Shown here piece by piece: positions 62,072 through 64,000 of a stretch of 64,000 bases of DNA. Under the pieces are notes generated by a model that did no database searches, was not told the DNA's origin, and saw only the letters and a program-made list of their open reading frames with translations. Source of the DNA: Skermanella rosea (GTDB taxonomy: Bacteria > Pseudomonadota > Alphaproteobacteria > Azospirillales > Azospirillaceae); assembly GCF_016806835.2 (NCBI RefSeq), contig NZ_CP086111.1, forward strand, positions 4,457,471 to 4,521,470. Direction: 5' to 3'. Every line of letters starts with the position of its first letter. Position 1 is the first letter of the stretch. The position numbers and the translations under genes are program-made.

Positions 62072-63988
62072 TCAGCGGAAGTCGCCCACCGGATGCCGGG
62101 CGACCCAGTGTCCCGGACCGACCTCGACCAGCCGGTCCCAGGCCGGCTCGTCGCCGACCAGCCGCATCGGGCTCGGGATCTCGCCTTCCAGGAGCGGGCG
62201 GTTGCGGTCGCGCCGGGCCGGATCGGCGACCGGGACCGCCGCCATCAGCCGGCGGGTATAGGGATGCCGCGGGTTCTCGAAGACGGACTGGCGCGGCCCC
62301 AGCTCGACGATCTGCCCCAGGTACATGACGGCGACGCGATGGCTGACCCGCTCCACCACGGCCATGTCGTGGGAGATGAACAGGTAGCTGAGCCGCCGCT
62401 TCTCCTGGAGGTCCATGAACAGGTTGACGATCTGCGCCTGGACCGACACGTCCAGCGCCGCCACCGCCTCGTCGGCGATGATCAGTTCGGGCTCGGAGGC
62501 GAGCGCCCGCGCGATGCAGATGCGCTGCCGCTGCCCGCCGGAGAACTCGTGCGGGTAGCGCTTGGCGTGGTCGGGAGAAAGGCCGACGTCGGTCAGGAGA
62601 CGGGCGACGCGCTCCTCCACTTCCCGCCCGGCCGCCAGCCCGTGGGTGACGAGCGGTTCCGCGATGCTGAAGCCGACCGTCAGGCGCGGGTTCAGCGAGG
62701 CGTAGGGGTCCTGGAAGATGTACTGGATCTTGCGGCGCATGCGGCGCCGCTCCTCGGCCTTCATGGCGAAGATGTCCTCGCCCCGGAACCGGATCGACCC
62801 GGACTCCGCCTGCTGCAACTGCATGATCGTGCGGCCGGTGGTGGACTTGCCGCAGCCGGACTCGCCGACGATGGCGAGCGTCTCGCCCGGCCGGACGTCG
62901 AAGCTGACCCGCTCGACCGCATGGACGCGGCCGACCAGACGGCCGAACAGCCCGCGGCGGACCTCGAACCGCGTGACGAGGTCGCTGACCTCTAGCAGCG
63001 GCTTCTCGTCCCGCCTGACGGTGTCCTGGACCTGCCCGGCATCCGCCGCGACGGCGGGAGCGCCTTCCGCCCTGTCGGACAGCACCGGGAAGCGGCGCGG
63101 CAGCGGTTCCCCCGAGAGGCTGCCGAGCTTCGGGACCGCGGCCAGCAACGCCCTGGTATAGGCCTGCCGGGGCCGCGCGAAGACGTCCTCCACCGGGCCC
63201 TCCTCGACCTTCCGGCCGCCATACATGACGAGCACCCGGTCGGCGACCTCGGCCACCACGCCCATGTCGTGGGTGATGAACATGACGGCCATGCCCATCT
63301 CTTCCTGGAGCGTGCGGATCAGGCGCAGGATCTGGGCCTGGATGGTGACGTCGAGCGCGGTCGTCGGCTCGTCGGCGATCAGCAGGCTCGGCCGGCACGA
63401 CAGGGCCATCGCGATCATCACCCGCTGGCGCATCCCGCCGGACAGCTGGTGGGGATGGCGGTCGAGCAGGCGGCGGGCCTCCGGGATGCGCACCTTCTCC
63501 AGCATCGCCAGCGCCTCGGCGCGGGCCTCGCGCCGGCTCAGCCCCTGGTGCAGCATGACCGCCTCGGCGATCTGGTCGCCGATGGTGAAGACCGGGTTGA
63601 GCGAGGTCATCGGTTCCTGGAAGATCATGGCGATCTCGTCGCCGCGGACCGCGTTCATGGCCGGCAGGGTCTGCCGCGCCAGGTCGCGGCGCGCGCCGTC
63701 GCGCCCCTCCAGCCACAGGGAGCCCGAAGCGATGCGGCCGCCGCCGAACTCGACGAGGCGCATCAGGCTGAGCGAGGTCACCGACTTGCCCGAACCGGAC
63801 TCCCCGACGATGGCCAGCGTCTCGCCGCGGTGGATGGTGAAGCTCAGGTCGTCGACGGCGCGGAAGGCGCCGTCCTCGGTCGGGAACTCCACGGTCAGGC
63901 CCCGGACCTCGATCAGCGGGCCGCCCTGCGTCCTGGAGACGGGGCCGGTGGTGACGTCGATGGTGGCTGTCATGGGTATCCGGGTCAT
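62072..63988 (-). CDS. gsiA: Peptide/glutathione ABC transporter ATPase GsiA-like (fused NBDs)
   Basis: Two-domain ATPase of 638 residues, as in E. coli GsiA. First [11 protein letters not shown] near 63 and [15 protein letters not shown]; second: GESGCGKST near 400 and [16 protein letters not shown] Walker [13 protein letters not shown] and [12 protein letters not shown] (Glu then Ala in the second). ATG 63973 is a second in-frame start; the window ends 12 bp upstream, so a further start cannot be excluded. It leads the operon gsiABCD-dmpA-dppA-iaaA. Confidence 0.93.
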   Translation of the reverse strand: MTRIPMTATIDVTTGPVSRTQGGPLIEVRGLTVEFPTEDGAFRAVDDLSFTIHRGETLAIVGESGSGKSVTSLSLMRLVEFGGGRIASGSLWLEGRDGARRDLARQTLPAMNAVRGDEIAMIFQEPMTSLNPVFTIGDQIAEAVMLHQGLSRREARAEALAMLEKVRIPEARRLLDRHPHQLSGGMRQRVMIAMALSCRPSLLIADEPTTALDVTIQAQILRLIRTLQEEMGMAVMFITHDMGVVAEVADRVLVMYGGRKVEEGPVEDVFARPRQAYTRALLAAVPKLGSLSGEPLPRRFPVLSDRAEGAPAVAADAGQVQDTVRRDEKPLLEVSDLVTRFEVRRGLFGRLVGRVHAVERVSFDVRPGETLAIVGESGCGKSTTGRTIMQLQQAESGSIRFRGEDIFAMKAEERRRMRRKIQYIFQDPYASLNPRLTVGFSIAEPLVTHGLAAGREVEERVARLLTDVGLSPDHAKRYPHEFSGGQRQRICIARALASEPELIIADEAVAALDVSVQAQIVNLFMDLQEKRRLSYLFISHDMAVVERVSHRVAVMYLGQIVELGPRQSVFENPRHPYTRRLMAAVPVADPARRDRNRPLLEGEIPSPMRLVGDEPAWDRLVEVGPGHWVARHPVGDFR

Positions 63989-64000
63989 CCTTGGCTGGCC

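Overview
The window is GC-rich, densely packed DNA whose gene content points to an alphaproteobacterium of the Rhodospirillales type (Azospirillum or Skermanella-like). That placement is an inference from the families present: norCBQD and norEF, a complete Kelly-Friedrich sox cluster, NarL/FixJ-type regulators, and Rhizobiales/Rhodospirillales-style REP palindromes. No rRNA, tRNA, CRISPR array, phage or complete insertion sequence was seen.

Region 1 (1-11253) is a nitric oxide reduction and microaerobic block. It holds norC (cut by the window edge), norB, norQ and norD, then a DUF4142 protein and a CbiX-like chelatase. A Crp/Fnr (Dnr-like) regulator, the cbb3 assembly factor ccoG and an SDR oxidoreductase run the other way. 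A small DUF6522-like gene with norE and norF sits behind a perfect TTGAC-N4-GTCAA box.

Region 2 (11254-19471) has an AT-rich leader, then a protein that is almost nothing but RTX nonapeptide repeats, its own type I secretion ABC transporter and membrane fusion protein, an M23 peptidase, and an atypical response regulator plus sensor kinase.

Region 3 (19472-33323) is transport and regulation: a ribose-type sugar ABC operon, two SLC13-type transporters, a ridA/tetR divergent pair with clear operators, a CBS-BON protein, a divergent Nramp-like transporter and several small unknowns.

Region 4 (33324-42644) has a secreted sugar-dehydrogenase/RTX/DUF4214 fusion and a persulfide-detoxification module (MBL dioxygenase, BigR/SqrR-type ArsR sensor, TauE exporter). 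It also has a cytochrome c, DUF305 and lipoprotein module, and a thioredoxin-like protein with a YraQ-type permease. A frameshifted scrap of an RND pump gene lies beside a REP element.

Region 5 (42645-54547) is the thiosulfate oxidation cluster. On the minus strand, in transcription order, are soxV, soxW, soxX, soxY, soxZ, soxA, soxB, soxC, soxD, then DsrE and DUF302 genes. On the plus strand, divergently, are soxS, soxR and soxT. A SoxH-like hydrolase and a flavodoxin-like protein follow. soxW carries an in-frame TAG. Two ArsR proteins (36346 and 51375) both have cysteine pairs 66 residues apart, the SqrR/BigR spacing, and AT-rich N8-spaced motifs lie at their promoters.

Region 6 (54548-64000) has a CaCA-type antiporter and a peptide scavenging operon in translation-coupled order: gsiA, gsiB, gsiC, gsiD, dmpA, dppA and iaaA. 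It imports peptides and hydrolyses D-, beta- and isoaspartyl bonds.
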